Shown one piece after another: positions 1 through 9,088 of a stretch of DNA of 34,307 nucleotides. Below the pieces are notes generated by a model. It did not search any database. It was not told the origin of the DNA and saw only the letters and a list, made by a program, of their open reading frames with translations. Origin of the DNA: Roseovarius sp. Its GTDB lineage: Bacteria > Pseudomonadota > Alphaproteobacteria > Rhodobacterales > Rhodobacteraceae. Positions within the stretch are counted from its first letter, which is position 1; every line of letters starts with the position of its first letter. The stretch lies in assembly GCF_018066915.1 (NCBI RefSeq), contig NZ_JAGPVV010000019.1, positions 1 to 34,307 on the forward strand. The letters run 5' to 3'. The position numbers were made by a program, and so were the translations under genes.

Positions 1-1
1 C

Positions 2-301
2 AAGAAAGAGGAACAGCTGCTGGCCATGCAGGGCGAGATGTCCCAAGCGGCCAATCGGGCGTTCCGCCAATTACTCGATGCCGACATGAAGTTCGGGGTC
101 GTCAAGGACACCGACGGCAGCCTCAAGGTCACCAAGACCGAGAACGGCGTCAACCCGCTCTGCTTCGGCCAAACCGCGCTTCTGGGCTGCGACGTGTGGG
201 AACATTCCTACTACATCGACTTCCGCAACAAGCGCCCGGCCTATCTGACCAACTTCCTCGACAATCTGGTCAACTGGGAAAACGTCGCTTCGCGGATGTG
301 A
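2..301 (+). CDS. sodB: Superoxide dismutase [Fe/Mn], C-terminal part (5' end outside window)
   Basis: Frame open from base 2; ...FGQTALLGCDVWEHSYYIDFRNKRPAYLTNFLDNLVNWENV matches the Fe/Mn-SOD C-terminal motif DxWEHAYYxDxxNxRxxY. Confidence 0.95.
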   Translation, partial: KKEEQLLAMQGEMSQAANRAFRQLLDADMKFGVVKDTDGSLKVTKTENGVNPLCFGQTALLGCDVWEHSYYIDFRNKRPAYLTNFLDNLVNWENVASRM

Positions 302-321
302 TCGACCTTCTGACTTTCGTC

Positions 322-353
322 AAAGCCCCCCACCTCTGTCGTGGGGGGCTTTT
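322..353 (+). terminator. Rho-independent terminator of sodB
   Basis: 12-bp stem AAAGCCCCCCAC / GTGGGGGGCTTT with 7-nt loop, ends in T run, about 20 bp after the sodB stop. Confidence 0.9.
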
Positions 354-487
354 TCGTGTCCCACCCCGCGCGACGTGCCAGACCTTACAAAATCACCTTA
401 CAAACCTTACAGACCTTGAGGTTTGCCCTTGCCCCCACCGGCCACATGCGGCAGCACTCGGGCAACGGATCTGAAGGACGACATCAC

Positions 488-1384
488 ATGCGCGAGGCGA
501 CCAAAGGTATTCTGGCGATGGTCGCCACCTGCACGGTCTGGGGGCTGTCGGGCATCTATTACAAGCTGCTCGATCATATTCCCCCCATTGAAATTCTCGC
601 CCACCGCACTCTCTGGTCCTTCATCTTCTTTGCGCTCGTCCTCTTGGTGCAGGGGAGAATTTCCGTTTTGCGTCAAACCCTTGGCGCGCGCCACTCGGTG
701 CTCTTGATCGGTTTTGCGGCGCTGATGATCTCGACCAACTGGTTCGTTTTCATCACCTCGATTCAGATCGGCAAGGCGGTCGAGGCCTCTTTGGGCTATT
801 ACATCTTCCCACTGGTCGCGGTGCTCTTGGGGGCCATCGCCTTTCGCGAACGTCTTGGAAAGGCTCAGCTTTTTGCCGTGGCCCTTGCCGCGACGGCGGT
901 CATCACCCTGACCATCGGCCTTGGCGTCCCACCTTGGATCGCGCTCATACTGGCCACCAGCTTTGGCTTCTATGGTCTTGTTAAAAAAGGGCTTTCCGTT
1001 GGTCCTGTGGTTTCCGTGACAGCCGAGGTGCTGCTCCTCTCGCCCATTGCCTTGGGGGTCTTGTGGTGGTTCCACTCCGACGGGCACGGGGCCTTTGGCA
1101 CCAATTGGCAGGACAGCCTGCTCCTGGCCTTCTCCGGCATCCTCACCGCGTCCCCGCTCATCATGTTCAGTTACGCGACAAAACGCATCACTCTGGCCAC
1201 GGTCGGACTGGTCCAATACTTGAACCCCAGCCTGCAATTCCTTGTTGCGACACTCTTATTTCGCGAAGTCTTCAGCTTCTGGCACGCCATCGCCTTTGGC
1301 ATGATCTGGTCTGCCTTGGCGATTTACACCACCGCCAGTCTGCGTCAGGACAGGGCGGCGCGCAGGGCCATCCTCAAATCCTGA
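488..1384 (+). CDS. rarD: EamA-family permease, RarD-like
   Basis: 298-aa multi-TM protein; N-term KGILAMVATCTVWGLSGIYYKLLDHIPPIEILAHRTLWS is typical of RarD; ATG at 488 inside the longer ORF. Confidence 0.9.
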   Translation: MREATKGILAMVATCTVWGLSGIYYKLLDHIPPIEILAHRTLWSFIFFALVLLVQGRISVLRQTLGARHSVLLIGFAALMISTNWFVFITSIQIGKAVEASLGYYIFPLVAVLLGAIAFRERLGKAQLFAVALAATAVITLTIGLGVPPWIALILATSFGFYGLVKKGLSVGPVVSVTAEVLLLSPIALGVLWWFHSDGHGAFGTNWQDSLLLAFSGILTASPLIMFSYATKRITLATVGLVQYLNPSLQFLVATLLFREVFSFWHAIAFGMIWSALAIYTTASLRQDRAARRAILKS

Positions 1385-1896
1385 ACCGTTTCAACGCTTT
1401 GCACAAAGGACTTCACGTTGTCCCCGGCAAATCCCTGCGTCACCACATGATCCAGAAGCTGAATGAGAGGTGTCCAATAGCCTTCTGTATTCAATAGGAA
1501 AATCGGCTTTTGGTGCAGCCCGAGTTGCCGCCATGTCAGCACCTCAAAGAACTCATCCAGCGATCCCGCGCCACCGGGCAGAACCACGATGGCGTCTGAA
1601 TTCATGAACATCACTTTCTTGCGTTCATGCATGGTCTCGACCACAATATATTGCGTCAGATCCCGCTTGCCCACTTCCCAAGCCACGAGATGCGCGGGGA
1701 TAACCCCAAAGGTCTCGCCGCCCGCCTCTTGCACCGCCCGCGCCGTGGCCCCCATCAGCCCAACATCCCCCGCGCCATAAACGAGCCGCCATCCCGCCGC
1801 GGCCAACATCTCGCCTACGGCGGTTGCATCTTGCATATATATAGGGTCGCGCCCGGGGCGTGCGCCGCAAAAGACACAGACGGAACGCGCGGTCAT
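1345..1896 (-). CDS. LOG family protein (TIGR00730; cytokinin riboside 5'-monophosphate phosphoribohydrolase type)
   Basis: MTARSVCVFCGARPGRDPIY...GGETFGVIPAHL...MHERKKVMFMNSDAIVVLPGGAGSLDEFFEVLTWRQLG contains the PGGxGTxxE motif. Confidence 0.93.
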   Translation of the reverse strand: MTARSVCVFCGARPGRDPIYMQDATAVGEMLAAAGWRLVYGAGDVGLMGATARAVQEAGGETFGVIPAHLVAWEVGKRDLTQYIVVETMHERKKVMFMNSDAIVVLPGGAGSLDEFFEVLTWRQLGLHQKPIFLLNTEGYWTPLIQLLDHVVTQGFAGDNVKSFVQSVETVQDLRMALRAALS

Positions 1897-1999
1897 GAAA
1901 TCACTCCGGGCATATGCAGGGTTGTTTTGACCCGTGATAGCCTTGTTGCTATTCTCGGACAACCGGCCAAAGCGCCGCGATAGGGGGATTTTTAGAAAG

Positions 2000-3106
2000 A
2001 TGAGCAAATTCGGTGGCTTAGGCACTGGATCGGCGGTCGGCCTTGGCGGGTTGGCGGTGATCGGCGCAGTTGTGGCGGCCCTCTGGTTCCGCGCGCAGCC
2101 CGCGCCCACCTCGGAAACGGCCCCCGTGATCGAAACCGCCGAGGCTCCAGCCCCCGCACTTCCCGACCCCGCCCCGACCCCTGACATGCCCGAGGCCCCG
2201 ACCATCGACACGTTCCGGTTGGAACCCGGCGGTCAGATGATCATTGCCGGTCAGGCCGAGCCGGGATCGCAGGTTTCCATCCTCTTGGACAACGTCAATG
2301 TCGGCGCGGTTCTTTCTGATAATGCAGGGAAATTCGTGCAATTCCTCGACCTGCCCGCCAGCACCGCGCCGCGTGTCCTGTCGCTCCGGATGCGCTCGGA
2401 GGCGTCCGGCCAAGAGCGTGCCTCTGAGGACGAAATCATCATCGCACCTACCCCGACCACAGTCGCGGCCAGTGACGCGCAAACTGTGAGCTCCGACACC
2501 CAAGTTACCGATACAGAAGAAAATTCCTCGCAAGAGGTGACCGAGGCGCAAGGCGGCGAGCAACCCAGCCAGACCGTGCTTCTGACCGATGAAACCGGCG
2601 TGCGCGTCCTGCAGACCCCCTCTGTGGGTACCCCGCCCGACGTCATGTCGAGCGTCGCCCTCGATGCGATCACCTATTCGCCCGACGGCGATGTCGAGCT
2701 GTCTGGCCGCGCGCAAGGCACTGGATTCGTTCGGATTTATCTCGACAACGATCCTGTCGTGACCTCGCCCATATCTCCCGCCGGGGATTGGACCACCCCC
2801 TTGCCCGAGGTCGATACCGGCGTCTACACCCTGCGTGTGGACGAGGTGGACACCACCGGCGCCGTCACGTCGCGGGTGGAAACCCCTTTCAAGCGCGAGG
2901 ATCAGGCCCTCCTGACCGCCGCGCAAACAACCGAGACCAGCCCCATCCGCGCCATCACCGTGCAACCCGGCTCGACCCTCTGGGCAATCTCGCGTGAGGC
3001 CTATGGCGAGGGTCTGCTCTATGTCCGCGTGTTCGAGGCCAATCGCGACCGCATCCGCGATCCCGACTTGATCTATCCCGGCCAAGTGTTTGCCTTGCCA
3101 CAATAA
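2000..3106 (+). CDS. LysM domain-containing membrane-anchored protein
   Basis: N-terminal TM segment (LGGLAVIGAVVAALWF), Pro/Glu-rich region, C-terminal LysM (ITVQPGSTLWAISREAYGEGLLYVRVFEANRDRIRDPDLIYPGQVFALP); start assigned at 2000. Confidence 0.88.
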   Translation: MSKFGGLGTGSAVGLGGLAVIGAVVAALWFRAQPAPTSETAPVIETAEAPAPALPDPAPTPDMPEAPTIDTFRLEPGGQMIIAGQAEPGSQVSILLDNVNVGAVLSDNAGKFVQFLDLPASTAPRVLSLRMRSEASGQERASEDEIIIAPTPTTVAASDAQTVSSDTQVTDTEENSSQEVTEAQGGEQPSQTVLLTDETGVRVLQTPSVGTPPDVMSSVALDAITYSPDGDVELSGRAQGTGFVRIYLDNDPVVTSPISPAGDWTTPLPEVDTGVYTLRVDEVDTTGAVTSRVETPFKREDQALLTAAQTTETSPIRAITVQPGSTLWAISREAYGEGLLYVRVFEANRDRIRDPDLIYPGQVFALPQ

Positions 3107-3170
3107 TCCTTTCTGGCAATCACCCTGTCTCAGGGCTATCTCTGAGACAAGGGATTGAAAAGGCCAGCCC

Positions 3171-4991
3171 ATGCGCCACGCCAGAATTACCACGTCAGAC
3201 GCCCCCTCGAAGGGGTGGCGCACCATACGCCGGGTCGCCCCCTACCTGTGGCCCGCCGATCAACCCTGGGTCAAGCGCCGCGTGGTGCTGGCGCTCCTGT
3301 CTCTGGTGGTGGCCAAGCTGATCGGCGTGGGCACACCGTTTTTCTATAAGGCCGCCGTCGACATGCTGGCCGGAGAGGGGCAATCCGCAGCCTGGATGTT
3401 GGGGGCGGGGGCGATTGGCCTGACGGTCGCATATGGCATGGCGCGGCTGATGACGGTCGGGTTCCAACAGTTGCGCGATGTGATCTTTGCCCGTGTCGCA
3501 CAACGTGCCTTGCGGGCGTTGGCCCTCAAGACCTTCCAACATATCCACGCAATGTCAATGCGTTACCACATCACACGCAAGACCGGCGGCCTCAGCCGGA
3601 TCATCGAGCGCGGGGTCAAGGGGGTCGAGTTCCTGCTGCGCTTCCTACTCTTCTCCATCGGTCCGCTCGTCCTCGAACTGGCGCTGATTGGCATCGTGCT
3701 CGCGCTGGTGTTCAATATCTGGTATCTGGTCGTGGTTGTCGCGGTAATCGGCACCTATGTCGCCTTTACCTTCAAGGTCACGGAATGGCGCGTGCGCTTG
3801 CGCAAGGAAATGAACGATCAGGATACCGACGCCAACCAAAAGGCGATCGACAGCCTACTCAATTTCGAGACGGTCAAGTATTTCGGCGCGGAACGCCGCG
3901 AAGCCAGCCGGTATGACGCAGCCATGGCCGGCTATGAGCAGGCCGCGCTTCAGACGTCCTATTCGCTGGCCTTTCTCAACTTTGGCCAGTCGCTGATCAT
4001 CACTGGCGGCTTGGTGATCGTGATGGTCATGGCGGCGATGGGCGTGCAATCGGGCAGTATGACAGTGGGGGATTTCGTCATGGTCAACGCCTACATGATC
4101 CAGATCACAATGCCTCTCAACTTTCTTGGCACCGTTTATCGCGAGATCCGGCAGGCCTTGGTTGATATGTCGGAAATGTTCGATTTGTTAGAGCAAAAGA
4201 CTGATGTAGAGGATAAGCCGGGTGCGGAAGTTCTGAAAGTGAAAGGGGCCGCTGTGCGGCTTGAGGCGGTGGATTTCGGGTATGACGCCAATCGCGCCAT
4301 TTTGCGGGGGGTCACGCTCGATGTTCCGGCGGGGCAGACGGTGGCGGTCGTGGGCCCCTCGGGATCGGGCAAGTCGACCATCGGGCGCTTGCTCTTTCGG
4401 TTCTATGACGTGCAGGCGGGGCGTGTGCTGATCGACGGGCAGGATGTGCGCGACGTCACGCAAGAGAGCCTGCATGCAGCCATTGGCGTGGTGCCGCAGG
4501 ATACGGTGCTCTTCAACGACACCGTCGGCTATAACATCGGCTATGGCCGCGCCGGGGCCACACAGGCCGAGATCGAAGAGGCTGCGCGCGCAGCCCAGAT
4601 CCATGATTTTATTGCAAGCTTGCCAGAGGGATATGCGACGCAGGTGGGCGAACGCGGGCTGAAGTTGTCGGGGGGTGAGAAACAGCGTGTGGGAATCGCC
4701 CGGACGCTGCTCAAAAATCCACCAATCCTTCTCCTCGACGAGGCGACCAGCGCGCTTGATACCCAGACCGAAGGCGACATTCAGGGTGCCTTGGCGCGTG
4801 CGGCCGAAGGGCGCACCGTGATCATGATTGCGCATCGCCTGTCCACCGTTGCCAATGCCGATAGAATTGTTGTTCTGGATCAAGGTGTTGTTGTCGAAGA
4901 AGGCACGCATGCCGATCTCTTGGCCCGGCAGGGGCGCTATGCCGCCCTCTGGCAACGGCAGGCCAGCGAGGCGGCAGAAGAAGCGGCCTGA
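3171..4991 (+). CDS. ABC transporter ATP-binding/permease, Atm1/HMT heavy-metal/Fe-S exporter type
   Basis: TM domain plus Walker A GPSGSGKST, signature LSGGEKQR, Walker B ILLLDEATSALD; N-term SKGWRTIRRVAPYLWP as in Atm1-type exporters. Confidence 0.93.
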   Translation: MRHARITTSDAPSKGWRTIRRVAPYLWPADQPWVKRRVVLALLSLVVAKLIGVGTPFFYKAAVDMLAGEGQSAAWMLGAGAIGLTVAYGMARLMTVGFQQLRDVIFARVAQRALRALALKTFQHIHAMSMRYHITRKTGGLSRIIERGVKGVEFLLRFLLFSIGPLVLELALIGIVLALVFNIWYLVVVVAVIGTYVAFTFKVTEWRVRLRKEMNDQDTDANQKAIDSLLNFETVKYFGAERREASRYDAAMAGYEQAALQTSYSLAFLNFGQSLIITGGLVIVMVMAAMGVQSGSMTVGDFVMVNAYMIQITMPLNFLGTVYREIRQALVDMSEMFDLLEQKTDVEDKPGAEVLKVKGAAVRLEAVDFGYDANRAILRGVTLDVPAGQTVAVVGPSGSGKSTIGRLLFRFYDVQAGRVLIDGQDVRDVTQESLHAAIGVVPQDTVLFNDTVGYNIGYGRAGATQAEIEEAARAAQIHDFIASLPEGYATQVGERGLKLSGGEKQRVGIARTLLKNPPILLLDEATSALDTQTEGDIQGALARAAEGRTVIMIAHRLSTVANADRIVVLDQGVVVEEGTHADLLARQGRYAALWQRQASEAAEEAA

Positions 4992-5097
4992 CCGCCTTGT
5001 CATGGGACAGTTACCTTGGCCCATTAGACATCCGAGCATCGAGCGCTACATATCGCACTTGTCAGGGTGCAATGACGATATATAGTGGATTCAGGAC

Positions 5098-5130
5098 GGG
5101 GTGAGGTGCCCGCTCTGGCACCTGCATCCC
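5098..5130 (+). other. Strong stem-loop in the ABC transporter/HNH intergenic region
   Basis: GGGGTG-AGGTGCC-(CGCTCT)-GGCACCT-g-CATCCC: 13 paired positions (one G-U) with a single bulged G; no T tail. Confidence 0.6.
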
Positions 5131-5161
5131 TGACGACCGGGGTGAGAGGATAGTCTGTCAG

Positions 5162-5746
5162 ATGGACGGCGATTTCAGGACCGAATTCGTAAGAGAACCC
5201 GCCTCGTTGCGGCATTTTCCGGCGCTCGTGCTGAACGCTGACTATCGCCCTCTGTCCTACTACCCGCTCTCGCTCTGGACTTGGCAAGAGGCGGTCAAGG
5301 CGGCTTGGTCGGATCGGGTGGACATCGTGGCGGAATACGATCACTGGGTCCGAAGCCCAAGCACGGTGATCCGCATACCGTCCGTTATCGTGTTGAAAGA
5401 TTACGTAAAACCCCAAAAGCGCGTGGCCTTCACGCGCTTTAATTTATTTCTGCGCGACGAATTCATGTGCCAATATTGCGGCTCCAAGGGCGATCTGACC
5501 TTTGACCACGTGGTGCCGCGCGCCTCGGGCGGGGTTACAAGCTGGGAGAATGTTGTGGCGGCTTGCAGCCCCTGCAACCTGCGAAAAGGCTCCAAGAGCC
5601 TGCGCCAATCGGGCCTGAGCCTGCGCAAACCGCCGCGCATGCCGGGGGCAGAGCAATTGCGCAATCTGGGGCGCAAGTTTCCCCCGAACCATCTGCATGA
5701 CAGTTGGCTCGATTACCTCTACTGGGATGCCGAACTCGACGCTTGA
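5162..5746 (+). CDS. HNH endonuclease family protein
   Basis: MCQYCGSKGDLTFDHVVPRASGGVTSWENVVAACSPCNLRKGSK: HNH motif with two CxxC pairs. Confidence 0.93.
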   Translation: MDGDFRTEFVREPASLRHFPALVLNADYRPLSYYPLSLWTWQEAVKAAWSDRVDIVAEYDHWVRSPSTVIRIPSVIVLKDYVKPQKRVAFTRFNLFLRDEFMCQYCGSKGDLTFDHVVPRASGGVTSWENVVAACSPCNLRKGSKSLRQSGLSLRKPPRMPGAEQLRNLGRKFPPNHLHDSWLDYLYWDAELDA

Positions 5747-5849
5747 GGGCGGGCTCTTTGCCTGCTGGCCAACGCTTGCATCTTGCCCCGGTCCCGGCGC
5801 AAATATGCGCGGTGGCTAGGGCGGGGCAACGACCCTAAGGGAGAACAGA

Positions 5850-7253
5850 ATGATTCCGGTCAGAGGATATGCAGGCGCCAAGGTTGCGGTGCTGGGGCTG
5901 GGCCGGTCTGGCCTCTCGGCGGCGCGCGCCCTGCGCGCGGGCGGTGCCGAGGTGCTGGCCTGGGACGATAGCGAAACCGCGCGCGCTGCGGCCGCCGCCG
6001 AGGGATTTGCCACTGTCGATCTGGCACGCGCGGGGGCCTTTGACGGGGTCGCCTCTCTCATCGTCAGCCCTGGCATCCCGCATCTTTATCCAACGCCCAA
6101 CCGCGTGATCGCTGCGGCGCAAGAGGTGGGTGTGCCGGTCGACAATGACATCGGCCTCTTTTTCCGCTCGCTCGCCACTGATGAGTGGGATGGGTTCGAC
6201 GTGACCCCCAAAGTGATTGCAGTCACCGGCAGCAATGGAAAATCCACCACATCGGCGCTCATTCACCATATCTTGTGCGAGGCAGGGCGCGCGGCGCAGC
6301 TTGCGGGCAATATCGGGCGCGGTGTGCTCGACATCGACCCGCCCGAGGAAAGCGGCGTCGTCGTGCTGGAACTGAGCAGCTATCAGACCGATCTGGCCCG
6401 GGCGCTGACGCCGGATGTGGCGGTTTTCACCAACCTGTCGCCCGACCATCTCGACCGTCATGGCGGCTTGGGGGGGTATTTCGCAGCCAAGCGCAGGCTA
6501 TTCGCCGAAGGCGGACCGGACCGGGCGGTGATTGGCGTGGACGAGGCCGAGGGGCGCTATCTGGCAGGGCAGATGGCCGAAGGACCGACCGATGATCGGG
6601 TGATCCGCATTTCGGTCGATCGCAAACTTACCGGCTTTGGTTGGTCGGTCTTTGCGCGCAAGGGGTTTCTCAGCGAATATCGGCATGGGCGACAAGTGGG
6701 CGCAATTGATCTGCGCGAGGTCAAGGGCCTGCCGGGATCGCACAATCACCAGAACGCCTGTGCCGCCTATGCCGCCTGCCGGACCTTGGGTCTGGCCCCG
6801 CGCGTGATCGAGGCAGGGTTTCACAGCTATGCCGGTCTGCCGCATCGCAGTCAGCGGGTGGCGGAAAAGGATGGTGTCATCTTTGTCAACGACAGCAAGG
6901 CCACCAATGTCGACAGCGCGCTCAAGGCGCTGTTGGCGTTCCAGAATATCCGCTGGATCTGTGGTGGGCTGGAAAAAGAAGGCGGTTTGGCCGGGCTGGC
7001 CCCCGGTCTTGCGCATGTGCGCCGGGCCTATGTGATCGGGCGCGAAGCGGCACAATTCGCCATCGGGCTGGGGGCGGTTGATACCGAGGTCTGCACCACC
7101 ATGGCCGAGGCGGTGGCGCGTGCGATGCGCGATGCAGAGCCGGGGGATGTGGTGCTCTTGGCCCCGGCTGCGGCGAGTTTCGACCAATACGACAATTTCG
7201 AACAGCGCGGCGAGGATTTCATGGCGCAGGTGCGCGCGCGGCTGGATCTCTAG
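5850..7253 (+). CDS. murD: UDP-N-acetylmuramoyl-L-alanine--D-glutamate ligase
   Basis: [63 protein letters not shown]: MurD motifs. Confidence 0.95.
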   Translation: MIPVRGYAGAKVAVLGLGRSGLSAARALRAGGAEVLAWDDSETARAAAAAEGFATVDLARAGAFDGVASLIVSPGIPHLYPTPNRVIAAAQEVGVPVDNDIGLFFRSLATDEWDGFDVTPKVIAVTGSNGKSTTSALIHHILCEAGRAAQLAGNIGRGVLDIDPPEESGVVVLELSSYQTDLARALTPDVAVFTNLSPDHLDRHGGLGGYFAAKRRLFAEGGPDRAVIGVDEAEGRYLAGQMAEGPTDDRVIRISVDRKLTGFGWSVFARKGFLSEYRHGRQVGAIDLREVKGLPGSHNHQNACAAYAACRTLGLAPRVIEAGFHSYAGLPHRSQRVAEKDGVIFVNDSKATNVDSALKALLAFQNIRWICGGLEKEGGLAGLAPGLAHVRRAYVIGREAAQFAIGLGAVDTEVCTTMAEAVARAMRDAEPGDVVLLAPAAASFDQYDNFEQRGEDFMAQVRARLDL

Positions 7254-7256
7254 GCC

Positions 7257-7868
7257 ATGATGCGGCTCGATCATCTGGCGGTCGCGGCACAGAGCCTTGA
7301 GGCAGGGCGCGCGCATGTCGAAGAGGCACTTGGCCTGCGGTTGCAGCCCGGCGGTCAGCATGAGCATTTCGGCACGCATAACCTGCTCTTGGGGTTGGAG
7401 GATGGGCTCTATCTCGAGCTGATCGCGATTGATCCGGGCGCTTCGGCCCCCGCTTATCCGCGCTGGTTCGATCTTGATCGGTTCACTGGCGTGCCGCGCT
7501 TGCGCAACTGGATTTGCGCGGTCGATGATCTGAGTGCGGCGCTCTTGCGGCATCCGGGCGCGGGGCAGGCGGTGGCCTTGGCGCGTGGCGATCTGCGGTG
7601 GCGAATGGCGGTGCCGGTGGATGGTATCCTGCCGCTGGACAATCTCTTTCCGGCGCTGATCGAGTGGCAGGGTGCGGCGCATCCGGCGGCGCGCCTCACG
7701 CCTTCGGGCGCGCGGCTGTTGCGGCTGGTGGTCACGCATCCCGAAGCGGCGATCCTGCGGGCGACGGTTGGGGCCGAGTTGCACGATGCGCGCGTGGTGT
7801 TCGAGCCAGGCCCCACGGGTATGCGGGCCGAGATTGAAACGCCCCATGGGCCAAGGGTGATCGAATGA
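7257..7868 (+). CDS. VOC/glyoxalase-like domain protein
   Basis: MMRLDHLAVAAQSLEAGRAHVEEALGLRLQPGGQHEHFGTHNLLLGLEDGLYLELIAIDP; glyoxalase_3-like; start could be 7260. Confidence 0.85.
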   Translation: MMRLDHLAVAAQSLEAGRAHVEEALGLRLQPGGQHEHFGTHNLLLGLEDGLYLELIAIDPGASAPAYPRWFDLDRFTGVPRLRNWICAVDDLSAALLRHPGAGQAVALARGDLRWRMAVPVDGILPLDNLFPALIEWQGAAHPAARLTPSGARLLRLVVTHPEAAILRATVGAELHDARVVFEPGPTGMRAEIETPHGPRVIE

Positions 7869-8344
7869 TCCTGAGACAAGCAGACCCGCGCGATATTCCC
7901 CAGATCCTCGCCTTCTGGAACCCGCTTATTCGCGAGACCTCCGTCACCTTTACCACGGTGGAAAAGACGCCAGAAACTTTGGCGGCGGATCTTGCGGCGC
8001 GCGGTGCCGCGTTTCAGGTGGCAGAAGAGGCGGGCAGGCTGCTGGGATTTGCCAGCTATGGCACGTTCCGGTCGGGGCCGGGTTATGCCCATACCGCCGA
8101 ACATACGGTCATTCTGGCTCCCGAGGCGCGCGGGCGCGGGGTAGGGCGGGCCTTGATGGCGCGACTGCAAGAGGTGGCGCGCGCGGCGGATATGCATGTG
8201 CTGGTGGCGGGTGTCAGCGGCGAGAACTTGGGCGCCATTGCCTTTCACCGGGCCATCGGCTTTGCCGAGGTGGCGCGCATGCCCGAAGTGGGGCGAAAAT
8301 TCGGGCGCTGGATGGATTTGGTGCTTTTGCAGAAAGTCCTGTGA
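7865..8344 (+). CDS. GNAT-family N-acetyltransferase (phosphinothricin acetyltransferase-like)
   Basis: MILRQADPRDIPQILAFWNPLIRET...APEARGRGVGRALMARLQEVAR (acetyl-CoA binding motif); 4-bp ATGA overlap with previous CDS. Confidence 0.9.
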   Translation: MILRQADPRDIPQILAFWNPLIRETSVTFTTVEKTPETLAADLAARGAAFQVAEEAGRLLGFASYGTFRSGPGYAHTAEHTVILAPEARGRGVGRALMARLQEVARAADMHVLVAGVSGENLGAIAFHRAIGFAEVARMPEVGRKFGRWMDLVLLQKVL

Positions 8345-8389
8345 TGGTTTGCACTGACAGGGGCGGGGAATGGGTCTAGGGTAACGCCC

Positions 8390-9088
8390 ATGTCGATCTG
8401 GGTCCGTATCTCCGAAGCCTTGTCAGCCCTTGCCAATGGCGAGGGGCTGAGTGCCGTTTTCGACCGTCTCCGCACCCCGCCCGAGCGCAGCGTGGCCTTT
8501 ACAATCGCGGTGATCGCGCTCTCGGCCAAGATGGCCAAGGCCGATGGGCTGGTCACGCGGGACGAGGTCACGGCCTTTCGTGAGGTGTTCCAGATCGCCG
8601 AGACGGATGAGGCGGATGCTGCCCGCGTCTTCAACCTTGCGCGGCAGGATGTGGCGGGGTTCGAGGACTATGCCCGCCGTATCGCGCGGATGTTCGAGGG
8701 CCAGCCCGGCACGCTCTGCGATCTGATGGAGGGGCTCTTTCACATCGCCATGGCGGACGGGGTCTATCACGCCAAAGAGGATGAATTTCTAGCGCGCGTG
8801 GCCGAGATATTCGCGCTGCCTGCGTCCTCCTTTCGCACGTTGCGGACGCGGTTCGTGCCGGATGCACCCTCCGATCCTTGGTCCGTTCTGGGGGTGAGCC
8901 CGGAGACGCCGATGGAAGAGGTGCGCAAGGCCTGGCGCGATTTGGTGCGCGAGACCCACCCGGACCGCATGCAGGCGCGCGGGGTTCCGCCAGAGGCGAT
9001 CCGCCTTGCAGAGCGGCGGCTGGTGGACATCAACCGCGCCTGGGAAGAGATCAGCGAGGCACGCGCCCATGCGGATCGCGACCTATAA
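8390..9088 (+). CDS. TerB-DnaJ (DjlA-like) co-chaperone
   Basis: TerB-like N-term (AKADGLVTRDEVTAFREVF, ...ADGVYHAKEDEFL) and C-terminal J domain (DPWSVLGVSPETPMEEVRKAWRDLVRETHPDR). Confidence 0.92.
   Translation: MSIWVRISEALSALANGEGLSAVFDRLRTPPERSVAFTIAVIALSAKMAKADGLVTRDEVTAFREVFQIAETDEADAARVFNLARQDVAGFEDYARRIARMFEGQPGTLCDLMEGLFHIAMADGVYHAKEDEFLARVAEIFALPASSFRTLRTRFVPDAPSDPWSVLGVSPETPMEEVRKAWRDLVRETHPDRMQARGVPPEAIRLAERRLVDINRAWEEISEARAHADRDL

Noticed and set aside
2018-3226. 402-aa minus-strand ORF opposite the LysM gene
   Set aside because: Gly/Arg/His-rich shadow frame without motif support
5162-5746. HNH endonuclease as part of a defence system
   Set aside because: No partner genes (methyltransferase, toxin/immunity, Cas); stand-alone HNH proteins of this kind are ordinary in this group
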